Below, piece by piece: positions 43,532-52,641 of a stretch of 64,000 bases of DNA. The stretch spans positions 1 to 64,000 of the forward strand of contig NZ_FODC01000002.1 in the NCBI RefSeq assembly GCF_900110275.1, given 5' to 3'. How positions within the stretch are numbered: position 1 is the first letter of the stretch; every line of letters starts with the position of its first letter. A program made the translations under genes and the position numbers. Source of the stretch: Duganella sp. CF517 (GTDB taxonomy: Bacteria > Pseudomonadota > Gammaproteobacteria > Burkholderiales > Burkholderiaceae_D). The notes beneath the pieces are model-generated. The model made no database searches. It saw nothing but the letters and a program-made list of their open reading frames with translations, and was not told the DNA's origin.

Positions 43532-45838
43532 TTAGTCGACTTCGACAGTCTCCGGCGGCGTGGTCGGCGCGGCGTCCGGCGGTTCCGGGAACTCCAGCTT
43601 GACGCTGTCCTTCTCGTCCATGTCGACCGTCACGCGGCCACCGGTGACCAGACGGCCGAACAGCAGCTCGTCGGCCAGCGCCTTGCGGATCATGTCCTGG
43701 ATCAGGCGCGACATCGGCCGTGCGCCCATCAGCGGATCAAAACCCTTCTTCGCGAGGAACTTGCGCAGTTTCTCGGTGAAGATCGCCTCGACCTTCTTCT
43801 CGTGCAGCTGCTCTTCCAGCTGCATCAGGAACTTGTCGACCACGCGCAGGATGATTTCCTCGTCCAGCGCACGGAAGCTGATGGTGGCGTCGATACGGTT
43901 GCGGAACTCCGGCGTGAACATGCGCTTGATGTCGGCCATCTCGTCGCCCGCCTGCTTGGAATTCGTAAAGCCGATCGACGACTTCTGCAAGCTCTCGGCG
44001 CCCGCGTTGGTGGTCATGATGATGATCACGTTGCGGAAGTCGGCCTTGCGTCCGTTGTTGTCGGTCAACGTGCCATGGTCCATCACCTGCAGCAGGATGT
44101 TGAAAATATCCGGATGGGCTTTTTCAATCTCATCGAGCAGCAGCACCGCGTGCGGCTTCTTGGTGATCGCTTCGGTCAGCAAACCACCCTGGTCGAAACC
44201 GACGTAGCCCGGCGGCGCGCCGATCAGGCGCGACACGGCGTGACGCTCCATGTACTCGGACATGTCGAAACGAATCAGCTCGATGCCCAGGATGAAGGCC
44301 AGCTGCTTCGCCACCTCGGTCTTGCCGACGCCGGTAGGTCCGGAGAACAGGAAAGAGCCGATCGGCTTGTCGGTCTTGCCCAGGCCGGCACGCGCCATCT
44401 TGATCGCCGACGCCAGCGCTTCGATCGCCGGGTCCTGGCCGAACACCACGTTGCGCAAATCGCGGTCGATGGTCTGCAGCTTGCTGCGGTCGTCCTGGTT
44501 GACGGTCTGCGGCGGGATACGGGCGATCTTGGCGATGATGTCCTCGATCTCGGTCTTGCCGATGGTTTTCTTCTGCTTCGACTTCGGCAGGATGCGCTGC
44601 GCTGCACCGGCCTCGTCGATGACGTCGATCGCCTTGTCGGGCAGATGGCGGTCGTTAATGAAGCGCGCGGCCAGTTCGGCGGCGGTCGACAGCGCCGACG
44701 ACGAATATTTCACGCCATGGTGTTCCTCGAAGCGCGACTTCAGGCCGCGCAGGATCTGCACGGTCTGCTCGACGGTCGGCTCGTTGACGTCCACCTTCTG
44801 GAAGCGGCGGGACAGCGCGTGGTCCTTCTCGAACACGCCGCGGAATTCCGTGTAGGTGGTCGCGCCGATGCACTTGAGTTGGCCGTTGGCCAGTGCAGGC
44901 TTGAGCAGGTTCGACGCGTCCAGCGTGCCGCCCGAGGCCGAGCCGGCGCCGATGATCGTATGGATCTCGTCGATGAACAGGATGCCGTTCGGGTTGTCCT
45001 TCAATTGCTTGAGGACGGCCTTGAGGCGCTGTTCGAAGTCGCCGCGATACTTGGTGCCGGCCAGCAGCGCGCCCATGTCGAGCGAGTACACGACGGCGTT
45101 TTGCAGGATCTCCGGCACATCGCTTTGCGTGATGCGGTAGGCCAGGCCTTCGGCGATGGCGGTCTTGCCCACGCCGGCCTCGCCGACCAGCAGCGGATTG
45201 TTCTTGCGGCGGCGGCACAGGATCTGGATCACGCGGTCGACCTCGTCCTCGCGGCCGATCAGCGGATCGATCTTGCCTTCGGCGGCGGACTTGTTCAGAT
45301 TCTGCGTGAACTGGTCGAGCGGGCTTTCCTTGGTCTGGCCTTCGCCGCCCGGCGCGCCCTCTTCCACGCCTTCGGACGCCTTGGCGGCATCGGTCTGCTG
45401 GTCCTTGCGCACGCCGTGCGAAATGAAGTTGACCACGTCCAGACGCGTCACGCCCTGCTGGTGCAGGTAGTAGACCGCGTGCGAATCCTTTTCGCCGAAG
45501 ATCGCCACCAGCACGTTGGCGCCGGTCACTTCCTTCTTGCCATTGGACGCAGACTGCACGTGCATGATGGCGCGCTGGATCACGCGTTGGAAACCGAGCG
45601 TCGGCTGGGTATCGACCTCACCGGTGCCAGGCACGGTCGGCGTGTTATCGCCGATGAAATTGGTCAAGGTTTTGCGCAGATCTTCAATGTTGACGGCGCA
45701 TGCGCGCAACACTTCGGCAGCCGAAGGGTTGTCCAGCAAGGCCAGCAGCAAGTGCTCCACCGTGATGAATTCGTGCCGGGCCTGCCGCGCTTCGACAAAC
45801 GCCATGTGCAAACTTACTTCTAATTCCTGCGCAATCAT
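43532..45838 (-). CDS. clpA: ATP-dependent Clp protease ATP-binding subunit ClpA
   Basis: 768 residues. AAA+ unfoldase that feeds substrates to ClpP. It has an N-domain (residues 1-145, [18 protein letters not shown]), AAA-1 with [15 protein letters not shown] and AAA-2 with [15 protein letters not shown]. The ClpP-docking loop reads [10 protein letters not shown]. The start at 45838 is fixed by GGAGGAAGT immediately upstream, which lies inside the last codons of clpS. The clpS stop overlaps this ATG by 4 bp, so the two are coupled. The C-terminal tail is acidic and Pro-rich. clpP is not in the window. Confidence 0.97.
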   Translation of the reverse strand: MIAQELEVSLHMAFVEARQARHEFITVEHLLLALLDNPSAAEVLRACAVNIEDLRKTLTNFIGDNTPTVPGTGEVDTQPTLGFQRVIQRAIMHVQSASNGKKEVTGANVLVAIFGEKDSHAVYYLHQQGVTRLDVVNFISHGVRKDQQTDAAKASEGVEEGAPGGEGQTKESPLDQFTQNLNKSAAEGKIDPLIGREDEVDRVIQILCRRRKNNPLLVGEAGVGKTAIAEGLAYRITQSDVPEILQNAVVYSLDMGALLAGTKYRGDFEQRLKAVLKQLKDNPNGILFIDEIHTIIGAGSASGGTLDASNLLKPALANGQLKCIGATTYTEFRGVFEKDHALSRRFQKVDVNEPTVEQTVQILRGLKSRFEEHHGVKYSSSALSTAAELAARFINDRHLPDKAIDVIDEAGAAQRILPKSKQKKTIGKTEIEDIIAKIARIPPQTVNQDDRSKLQTIDRDLRNVVFGQDPAIEALASAIKMARAGLGKTDKPIGSFLFSGPTGVGKTEVAKQLAFILGIELIRFDMSEYMERHAVSRLIGAPPGYVGFDQGGLLTEAITKKPHAVLLLDEIEKAHPDIFNILLQVMDHGTLTDNNGRKADFRNVIIIMTTNAGAESLQKSSIGFTNSKQAGDEMADIKRMFTPEFRNRIDATISFRALDEEIILRVVDKFLMQLEEQLHEKKVEAIFTEKLRKFLAKKGFDPLMGARPMSRLIQDMIRKALADELLFGRLVTGGRVTVDMDEKDSVKLEFPEPPDAAPTTPPETVEVD

Positions 45839-46137
45839 ACTTCCTCCATCACGCACTGCAGGGGATGGCCTGCCTTGCGCGCATGCGTTAAAACGAACTC
45901 CACTTTGGTACAGGCTATATCTTTAGAGAACACGCCGCACACTCCTTTGCCGTAGCGATGAACACTGAGCATTATTTGCGTGGCTGTTTCACGGTCTTTG
46001 TTGAAATACTCCTGGATGATAGCGACTACAAATTCCATCGGTGTGTAGTCATCGTTGAGCAACGCCACCTGGTACAAAGGTGGCGGCTTCAGCGCTTGCC
46101 GCTCCAAAAGGGTTTCGGTGTCATGCTTGGTTGCCAT
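45835..46137 (-). CDS. clpS: ATP-dependent Clp protease adaptor ClpS
   Basis: 100 residues from ATG 46137, the normal ClpS size. It binds N-degron substrates and delivers them to ClpA. The core shows [28 protein letters not shown] and [16 protein letters not shown], including the conserved substrate-pocket residues of the family. An upstream in-frame extension exists (to 46248), but it has no family similarity. It is the first gene of the clpS-clpA pair. Confidence 0.95.
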   Translation of the reverse strand: MATKHDTETLLERQALKPPPLYQVALLNDDYTPMEFVVAIIQEYFNKDRETATQIMLSVHRYGKGVCGVFSKDIACTKVEFVLTHARKAGHPLQCVMEEV

Positions 46138-46462
46138 ACGCTTATATTCTAATGCTTTCGGGGTTGATGCAATGTGCATTTCACTATACACATCCAATTG
46201 TTTTTCCATCTTACGCGTTTTCTTAACATGGCGCAGATGGCGACCCATTTGTTAAAATCAAGAGTTGCATTTTCGCCAAGCAGATCAAAAGTAGCAAAAT
46301 GCATACAAATCTGCTTGACTTTAAAAATTGGTCCGCTAACAATGCGTTATCGGCTTCGTGCAGAAATGTACATGTTGATAAGAAGTGAGGCGTGAGGAGG
46401 GGGCAAGAAGCTTCTTGCTTTTATGGCTCGTGTGATCCGTTTTAATTTTGAAAGTTCTTTTT
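46138..46462. promoter_or_regulatory. clpS-csp divergent region with cold-shock leader
   Basis: 325 bp without a gene, AT-rich. A csp promoter candidate on the plus strand is TTGACT (46315-46320) with AACAAT (46338-46343), 17-bp spacing. This gives a leader of about 110 nt, typical of cold-shock genes. The leader contains a purine-rich GAGGAGGGGG tract and a palindrome (46403-46418), while the ATG itself has only a weak ribosome site. The clpS promoter must lie on the other strand around 46150-46300. Confidence 0.55.
46403..46418 (+). promoter_or_regulatory. hairpin with U-run in the csp leader
   Basis: GCAAGAAGCTTCTTGC is a perfect palindrome that can fold as a 6-bp stem with AGCT loop and is followed by TTTT. 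It sits 45 nt before the csp ATG, so it could work as an attenuator-like or temperature-responsive element. This is inference from sequence. Confidence 0.45.
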
Positions 46463-46666
46463 ATGGCAACAGGTACAGTTAAGTGGTTCAATGATTCCAA
46501 AGGTTTTGGCTTCATCACTCCAGATGACGGCGGCGAGGATTTGTTCGCTCACTTCTCCGCAATCAACATGAACGGTTTCAAGACCCTCAAAGAAGGTCAA
46601 AAAGTTCAATTCGAAGTCACGCAAGGCCCTAAAGGCAAGCAAGCTTCCAACATCCAAGCTGCCTAA
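46463..46666 (+). CDS. cold-shock protein, CspA family
   Basis: 67 residues, a single OB-fold nucleic-acid chaperone. RNA-binding motifs are KGFGFI (RNP1) and DLFAHFSAI (RNP2 region), after [12 protein letters not shown]. Size and sequence are canonical. The ATG at 46463 gives the normal N-terminus, with a long AT-rich leader upstream. It is followed by a strong intrinsic terminator, so it is monocistronic. Confidence 0.96.
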   Translation: MATGTVKWFNDSKGFGFITPDDGGEDLFAHFSAINMNGFKTLKEGQKVQFEVTQGPKGKQASNIQAA

Positions 46667-46686
46667 GCTGCACGGCACCAGATGTG

Positions 46687-46713
46687 AAAAACCCCGTCTG
46701 CGGGGTTTTTTTT
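46687..46713 (+). terminator. intrinsic terminator of the csp gene
   Basis: Arms AAAAACCCCG (46687-46696) and CGGGGTTTTT (46701-46710) enclose a TCTG loop and run into further T residues. It lies 20 bp after the stop codon. Confidence 0.92.
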
Positions 46714-46928
46714 CGTCCAACGGTCGGCGCGGACGGTGGCTGGCCAAACGAAAGTGTTGTAGAAGTCCGACGTTCCGCCATCCCTATGACTCATCCGATC
46801 ACGCTGGCGGCGGCGCCCTGGCCGTGCCGCCGGGCCCGCCACGGTCGCTGCACTGCGACGGAAATACAACGCACCGCAAGAACGACTGGCGGCCCAAGCG
46901 CGCTTGACCGCCGCCGCGGCTTTACAGC

Positions 46929-48188
<1,260 letters not shown>

Positions 48189-48397
48189 CGTGTTCTCCGA
48201 AATGGACGCTCGGCAAGCGGCATACAATACTGCTACCGGGGCAAGGATTTTTGTTTTATTGCCAAGTTAGTACAAATACCTAGGTCTTCTATAAGACATA
48301 AGACAGGCGTTTTGCATTATGCACCAGTATTTTAGTAGGCGCTACGAATTTACGACACCGGCCTTCAAGCCTACACCAATTCCATCACCACACAAGC

Positions 48398-48958
48398 ATG
48401 CCCCTCATTCTATTTAATAAACCTTTCCAAGTGCTGTGCCAGTTCTCGCCGCAGGACGACAAGGCCACCCTGGCCGACTATTTAAAGATCCCCAACATCT
48501 ACCCCGCCGGCCGCCTCGACGCCGACAGCGAAGGCTTGATGCTGCTGACCGACGACGGCAAGCTGCAGCACCAGATCGCGCATCCGGACCACAAGGAGGC
48601 CAAGGTCTACCTGGTGCAGGTCGAGGGCGTCGCCGACGCCGACCGCCTGCGCAAGTTGCAGGCGCCGATCGACCTGGGCGATTTCGTCACCAAGCCCTGC
48701 AAGGCGGTGCGGATCGCCGAGCCCGAATGGCTGTGGCCGCGCAATCCGCCGATCCGCGAGCGCGCGGGACAGCCGACCAGCTGGCTGGCGATTACTTTGC
48801 AAGAAGGGAAGAACCGCCAGGTTCGGCGGATGACGGCGGCGGTCGGCCTGCCGACCTTGCGGCTGGTGCGCAGCGCCATCGGGGCGATTTCGCTGGCGTC
48901 GCACCCGCTGATGCCGGGCGAGTGGCGCGAGGTGACGGCGCGGGAGCTGGGCGCGTAG
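48398..48958 (+). CDS. rluE: ribosomal large-subunit pseudouridine synthase, RluE type
   Basis: 186 residues, of the RsuA/RluE/RluF family but without the N-terminal S4 domain, which points to RluE (23S U2457 in E. coli). Catalytic Asp lies in YPAGRLDADSEGLMLLTDDG. Other family motifs are KVYLVQVEG, EGKNRQVRRMTAAVGLPTLRLVR and the C-terminal LMPGEWREV. It is divergent from icd across 209 bp, and its 3' end faces rpsT with a shared terminator. RluE is preferred over RsuA because of the short N-terminus. Confidence 0.88.
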   Translation: MPLILFNKPFQVLCQFSPQDDKATLADYLKIPNIYPAGRLDADSEGLMLLTDDGKLQHQIAHPDHKEAKVYLVQVEGVADADRLRKLQAPIDLGDFVTKPCKAVRIAEPEWLWPRNPPIRERAGQPTSWLAITLQEGKNRQVRRMTAAVGLPTLRLVRSAIGAISLASHPLMPGEWREVTARELGA

Positions 48959-48995
48959 CACCCCACCCCGCGCGCCGGTGCGGGGGCCACAAACG

Positions 48996-49029
48996 AAAAA
49001 ACCCGCGCCGACCGAAGTCAGCGCGGGTT
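48996..49029 (-). terminator. intrinsic terminator of rpsT, also usable for rluE
   Basis: Stem AACCCGCGC (49000-49008) with GCGCGGGTT (49021-49029) and a 12-nt loop. On the minus strand it is followed by six T residues, so it ends rpsT transcripts. The other direction has a weaker T tract. Confidence 0.82.
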
Positions 49030-49055
49030 CTTGCTTGCACTCCCGGTGAGGGGAA

Positions 49056-49322
49056 TTAAGCGGACAGTGCCTTCAGGGCAGCTGCCAGACGGCTCTTGTG
49101 ACGAGCTGCCTTGTTTTTGTGGATGATCTTCTTGTCGGCGATGCTGTCGATTTTCGACACGGACGATTGGAAGATTGCGGTCGCAGCTGCTTTGTCGCCG
49201 CCCTGGATTGCCTTGCGCACTGCTTTGATAGCGGTGCGCAGGGTCGAACGCTGGGACGAGTTGTGAGCGTTTTGCTTGACTGCTTGACGAGCACGTTTGC
49301 GCGCTTGTGCGGTATTTGCCAT
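49056..49322 (-). CDS. rpsT: 30S ribosomal protein S20
   Basis: 88 residues from ATG 49322, the normal S20 size and N-terminus ([18 protein letters not shown]). It binds 16S rRNA early in 30S assembly. Strongly basic and helical, with family stretch [14 protein letters not shown] and C-terminal [18 protein letters not shown]. It is divergent from murJ, as in many proteobacteria, and has a good sigma-70 promoter 148 bp upstream. Confidence 0.97.
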   Translation of the reverse strand: MANTAQARKRARQAVKQNAHNSSQRSTLRTAIKAVRKAIQGGDKAAATAIFQSSVSKIDSIADKKIIHKNKAARHKSRLAAALKALSA

Positions 49323-49469
49323 GGAATTTCCTAAATCAGGGTAAAGGTGCGTTTGCAAACATTATTGTTTGTCAAACAGGTGCGTTCAGTGCGTCTGCCG
49401 AACCATGTGAGTCAAACTGCTGCCTGCCAAACATTAGTGTCTGCGTAACAGAATTCTGTACAGCCTGCG

Positions 49470-49498
49470 ATTATAGCGATGTTTTTCGACGGGAGCAA
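49470..49498 (-). promoter_or_regulatory. rpsT promoter
   Basis: On the minus strand TTGCTC (49493-49498) and a perfect TATAAT (49470-49475) are separated by 17 bp. Transcription would begin about 140 nt before the rpsT ATG. Confidence 0.7.
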
Positions 49499-49499
49499 C

Positions 49500-49505
49500 T
49501 ATAAT
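49500..49505 (+). promoter_or_regulatory. murJ -10 hexamer candidate
   Basis: A perfect TATAAT ends 8 bp before the murJ ATG with no ribosome site between. If used, the mRNA would start at or within a few bases of the ATG. The corresponding -35 is poor. It abuts the rpsT -35 on the other strand. Confidence 0.4.
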
Positions 49506-49513
49506 CATGCCCC

Positions 49514-51058
49514 ATGAACTTGCTAAAAACTCTAGCCGCCCTAAGCAGCATGACCATGCTGTCCCGTATCACCGGATTGTTGCGCGAAATCCTCATCGCC
49601 CGGGCCTTCGGCGCCGGCGGCATGACCGATGCCTACAACGTCGCCTTCCGCATCCCCAACCTGTTGCGCCGGCTGTTCGCCGAGGGCGCGTTCTCGCAAG
49701 CGTTCGTGCCCATATTATCCGAATACAAGAACAAGCAGAGCGGGGAAGCCACCCGCAACCTGGCGGACCATGTCGGCACCACGCTGGTGTGGGCCACGGT
49801 CGTCATCAGCGCGCTCGGCATCATCGGCGCGCCGCTGCTGTTGATGCTGGTCGCCAGCGGCCTGCAGCCGGACGATTTCGACGCCGCCGTGTGGATGACG
49901 CGCCTGATGTTCCCCTACATCGCCTTCATGTCGTTCGTGGCGCTGGCCGGCGGCATCTTGAATACCTGGAGCCAGTTCAAGATCCCCGCCTTCACGCCGG
50001 TGTTGCTCAATATCGCCTCCATCCTGGCGTCGCTGTTCCTGCAGCAGCACCTGGAGCGGCCCATCTACGCGATGGCGATCGCGGTCTTCGTCGGCGGCCT
50101 GCTGCAGGTCGCGATCCAGATCCCGGCGCTGCTGAAAATCCGCATGCTGCCGCGCATCTCGCTCAATCCGCTGTCGGGGCTGCGCGACGAGGGCGTGCGC
50201 CGCGTGCTGAAAAAGATGGGGCCGGCGGTGTTCGCCGTCGCCGCCGCGCAAATCAGCCTGCTGATCAACACCAGCATCGCCTCCAACCTGGCCGAAGGCA
50301 GCATTTCCTTCCTGACCTACGCCGACCGCCTGATGGAATTCCCGACCGCGATGCTGGGCGTGGCCCTGGGCACCATCTTGCTGCCCAGCCTGTCCAAGGC
50401 CAATGTCAGCGGCGACACGGAGGAATATTCGTCGCTGCTCGATTGGGGCCTGCGGCTGACCTTTTTACTGGCGATGCCTGCCGCCGTCGGCCTGGCCACG
50501 TTGGCCGTGCCGCTGATTTCCACCCTGTTCCAGAACGGCGCGTTCACGGCGGCGGCGGCGCACGCGTCGGCCCGGCCGCTGATCGCCTACAGCGTCGGCC
50601 TGCTCGGCATCATCCTGGTCAAGATCCTGGCGCCGGCCTTCTTCGCGCGCCAGGACATCCGCACGCCGGTACGCATCGCGGTCGGCGTGCTGGTCGCCAC
50701 CCAGCTGATGAACATGATTTTCGTGCCGCGGCTGGCGGTGGCCGGGCTGGCGCTGTCGATCAGCCTGGGCGCCTGCCTGAACGCCGGCCTGCTGTTCGCC
50801 GGCCTGCGCCGGCGCGGCATTTACTCGCCCAAGCCCGGCTGGCTGCTGTTTTTCACCAAGCTGGTGGTCGCCTGCGCGCTGATGGGCGCCACGGCGTGGT
50901 ACAGCGCGGCGCAAGTCGATTGGACCGGCATGGCGCATCAAACGCTGCTGCGCATCGGCGCGCTGATCGTCGTTATCGGGCTGTCCGCGCTGGTGTACTT
51001 CGGCGCGCTGTTCGCGATGGGGTTCCGCTTCCGCGATTTCAAACGCACGGCAAGATAA
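49514..51058 (+). CDS. murJ: lipid II flippase MurJ (MviN)
   Basis: 514 residues with about 14 predicted membrane helices. It moves lipid II across the inner membrane for peptidoglycan synthesis. The N-terminus MNLLKTLAALSSMTMLSRITG and the following GLLREILIARAFGAGGMTDAY are the MurJ signature. RIPNLLRRLFAEGAFSQAFVP and FPTAMLGVALGTILLP are also conserved. It is divergent from rpsT and converges on the secretion operon with only 6 bp between stop codons. There is no clear ribosome site. Confidence 0.96.
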   Translation: MNLLKTLAALSSMTMLSRITGLLREILIARAFGAGGMTDAYNVAFRIPNLLRRLFAEGAFSQAFVPILSEYKNKQSGEATRNLADHVGTTLVWATVVISALGIIGAPLLLMLVASGLQPDDFDAAVWMTRLMFPYIAFMSFVALAGGILNTWSQFKIPAFTPVLLNIASILASLFLQQHLERPIYAMAIAVFVGGLLQVAIQIPALLKIRMLPRISLNPLSGLRDEGVRRVLKKMGPAVFAVAAAQISLLINTSIASNLAEGSISFLTYADRLMEFPTAMLGVALGTILLPSLSKANVSGDTEEYSSLLDWGLRLTFLLAMPAAVGLATLAVPLISTLFQNGAFTAAAAHASARPLIAYSVGLLGIILVKILAPAFFARQDIRTPVRIAVGVLVATQLMNMIFVPRLAVAGLALSISLGACLNAGLLFAGLRRRGIYSPKPGWLLFFTKLVVACALMGATAWYSAAQVDWTGMAHQTLLRIGALIVVIGLSALVYFGALFAMGFRFRDFKRTAR

Positions 51059-51064
51059 CGCCGG

Positions 51065-51781
51065 TTAGCGCGGCTTGGTCGGTTCCGGCGGCTCCGGCTG
51101 ATTCGGTTGCGGTTCGGGCTCGGGCGCCGGCTTTTCTTCCTCCGGCGGCGGCGCCGGTTCGAGCACCGGTGTCTGCTCCGGCGGCGCTAAAGGAGCCAAA
51201 GGCGCCGGCGGCGCCGGCGCGATAGGAGTGGCCGGACCGCCCGGCAAAGGCGTACCAGGTTTTACTTCCACCGCGCCGGTTTGCTGGTTCTGCCCCGGCG
51301 CCGGCAGCCTGCCGCCGGTCGCGGCGAAGCGCCACTCCGAGATCTTCTGCTTGCCGGCCAGTCCCTGGAAGCGCTGCGGGAAGTTACCGATCCTGACCGG
51401 CTTCGCGTCCGACAAACTGTACACCGCCAGCACGCCGACCTTGTCGCCCAGGTAGGTGATGCCCCACTCCGCCTTGCCCGTCATCGGATCGACAAACACC
51501 TTGCGCAGATGGCGCCGCACGGTCGGAAAGCGCGGGTCCTTGAGCAGTTCCTTCAACGATGGCGGCTGCGGCGGAAAGCCGGCCGGCGTGGCGTCCGCAT
51601 AGCTTTGCAGCGCGTCGCTGAAGGCGGCGCCGATGTCGAGCAGTTCCTGCTCCGCCCTGCTCCGCTGCAGCACCGATCCCAGTTTCAGCGCCGATGCCGA
51701 CACCAGCCCGATGATCGCCACCAGGATGATCAGGCTCAGATAAGTGAAGCCGCCGTCGCGGCCCTTGCGCGGCCGCCGCAT
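51065..51781 (-). CDS. pseudopilin-like protein with proline-rich tail
   Basis: 238 residues from ATG 51781, which overlaps the preceding stop by 4 bp. The N-terminus carries a prepilin-type site (RDGGFTYLSLIILVAIIG) with a hydrophobic helix. After cleavage, residue 5 is Ser rather than the Glu of major pilins, as in tip-type minor pseudopilins. A globular part (about 40-160) contains PTVRRHLRKVFVDPMTGKAEW. The last ~75 residues are Pro/Ala/Glu-rich and likely disordered. It is the last gene of the secretion operon. No exact family name is assigned. Confidence 0.75.
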   Translation of the reverse strand: MRRPRKGRDGGFTYLSLIILVAIIGLVSASALKLGSVLQRSRAEQELLDIGAAFSDALQSYADATPAGFPPQPPSLKELLKDPRFPTVRRHLRKVFVDPMTGKAEWGITYLGDKVGVLAVYSLSDAKPVRIGNFPQRFQGLAGKQKISEWRFAATGGRLPAPGQNQQTGAVEVKPGTPLPGGPATPIAPAPPAPLAPLAPPEQTPVLEPAPPPEEEKPAPEPEPQPNQPEPPEPTKPR

Positions 51782-52161
51782 CACCAGTCGGCGTAAGGCT
51801 TGCCGCTACGGTCGTTACCGGGGGCGCCGCTCTTGATGTTGTAGACGCCGCCCTTGGCGCCGTCTTCCGGCGGAATGATGACCCACGTCGTTTCGCTTTC
51901 CGTCACCGGATCGACCGGCAGCGCGCGCAGGTATTTTTTCTCGACCAGCTGCTCCAGCGAATCCGGATAACGGCCCGTGTCGCCGTAGTACTGGTCGATC
52001 ACGTTGCGCATATTGCGCAGGTTATCGGCCAACACCACCTCTTTCGATTTGTCGATGCTGGGGAAGTAGCGCGGCACGGCGAGCGTCAACATCAGCGCGA
52101 CGATGCCCAGCACCACCAGCAACTCGATCAGCGTAAAACCTTTGGTCTTCATGGTCACCAT
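51781..52161 (-). CDS. GspG/H-like pseudopilin
   Basis: 126 residues. Type IV prepilin signature KGFTLIELLVVLGIVALML with Glu5 present after the expected cleavage. The rest matches GspG-type pseudopilins: ADNLRNMRNVIDQYYGDTGRYPDSLEQLV and LPVDPVTES. Two ATGs (52161 and 52152) are possible; the first overlaps the upstream gene by 7 bp. It is predicted to be processed by a PilD-type peptidase encoded elsewhere and to assemble in the pseudopilus of this system. Confidence 0.82.
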   Translation of the reverse strand: MVTMKTKGFTLIELLVVLGIVALMLTLAVPRYFPSIDKSKEVVLADNLRNMRNVIDQYYGDTGRYPDSLEQLVEKKYLRALPVDPVTESETTWVIIPPEDGAKGGVYNIKSGAPGNDRSGKPYADW

Positions 52162-52628
52162 TTTTTATACGGAACGCCATTCAGGCCGCTCTTCTCGCTC
52201 GTGCTGAAGACATCGTAGACATCCTCGCCCTCCCTCGGCTGGTCCGCTTCGCTGGCGTAACTGCGCTTGCCCCAGGATTGCGACTCGCTCAGCGAAGTAT
52301 CGGGATTGAAGGGGTCGCGCGGCACGCGGCGCAGAAAGAAAATCTTCGCCTGCTTGGGATTCTGCAGGTCCGGCACGCCCTCGACCAGCAACTCCAGCGT
52401 CTTCGGATAGCCGGTCGAGGCCAGCGACTTGGTGATGCGTCCCTGGTCGTAGGCCAGCTTGTAGGCGTCGATGCCCTGGCGGATCTGATGCAGCGCCTCG
52501 CGCAGGTCCTGCTCCTGGCGGCGCTGCACCACCACCTGCGCGGTTGGGATCACCAGCACGCTGAGCAGGCCAAGGATGGACAAGGTCACCAGCAACTCGA
52601 TCAGCGTAAAACCGCGCGCGCGCATCAT
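52155..52628 (-). CDS. GspG-like pseudopilin, second copy
   Basis: 157 residues from ATG 52628. Prepilin site ARGFTLIELLVTLSILGLLS with Glu5. The body has GIDAYKLAYDQGRI and LELLVEGVPDLQNPK, then RVPRDPFNP, resembling the GspG fold. A charged, Ser/Glu-rich end follows (SEADQPREGEDVYDVFS). It lies between the secretin gene (13 bp away) and the next pseudopilin gene. Confidence 0.8.
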   Translation of the reverse strand: MMRARGFTLIELLVTLSILGLLSVLVIPTAQVVVQRRQEQDLREALHQIRQGIDAYKLAYDQGRITKSLASTGYPKTLELLVEGVPDLQNPKQAKIFFLRRVPRDPFNPDTSLSESQSWGKRSYASEADQPREGEDVYDVFSTSEKSGLNGVPYKKW

Positions 52629-52641
52629 GCCCACCCCGGCG

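Noticed and set aside
46138..46248. N-terminal extension of ClpS by 37 residues
   Set aside because: The extension is dissimilar to ClpS, and the normal 100-residue form starts at 46137.
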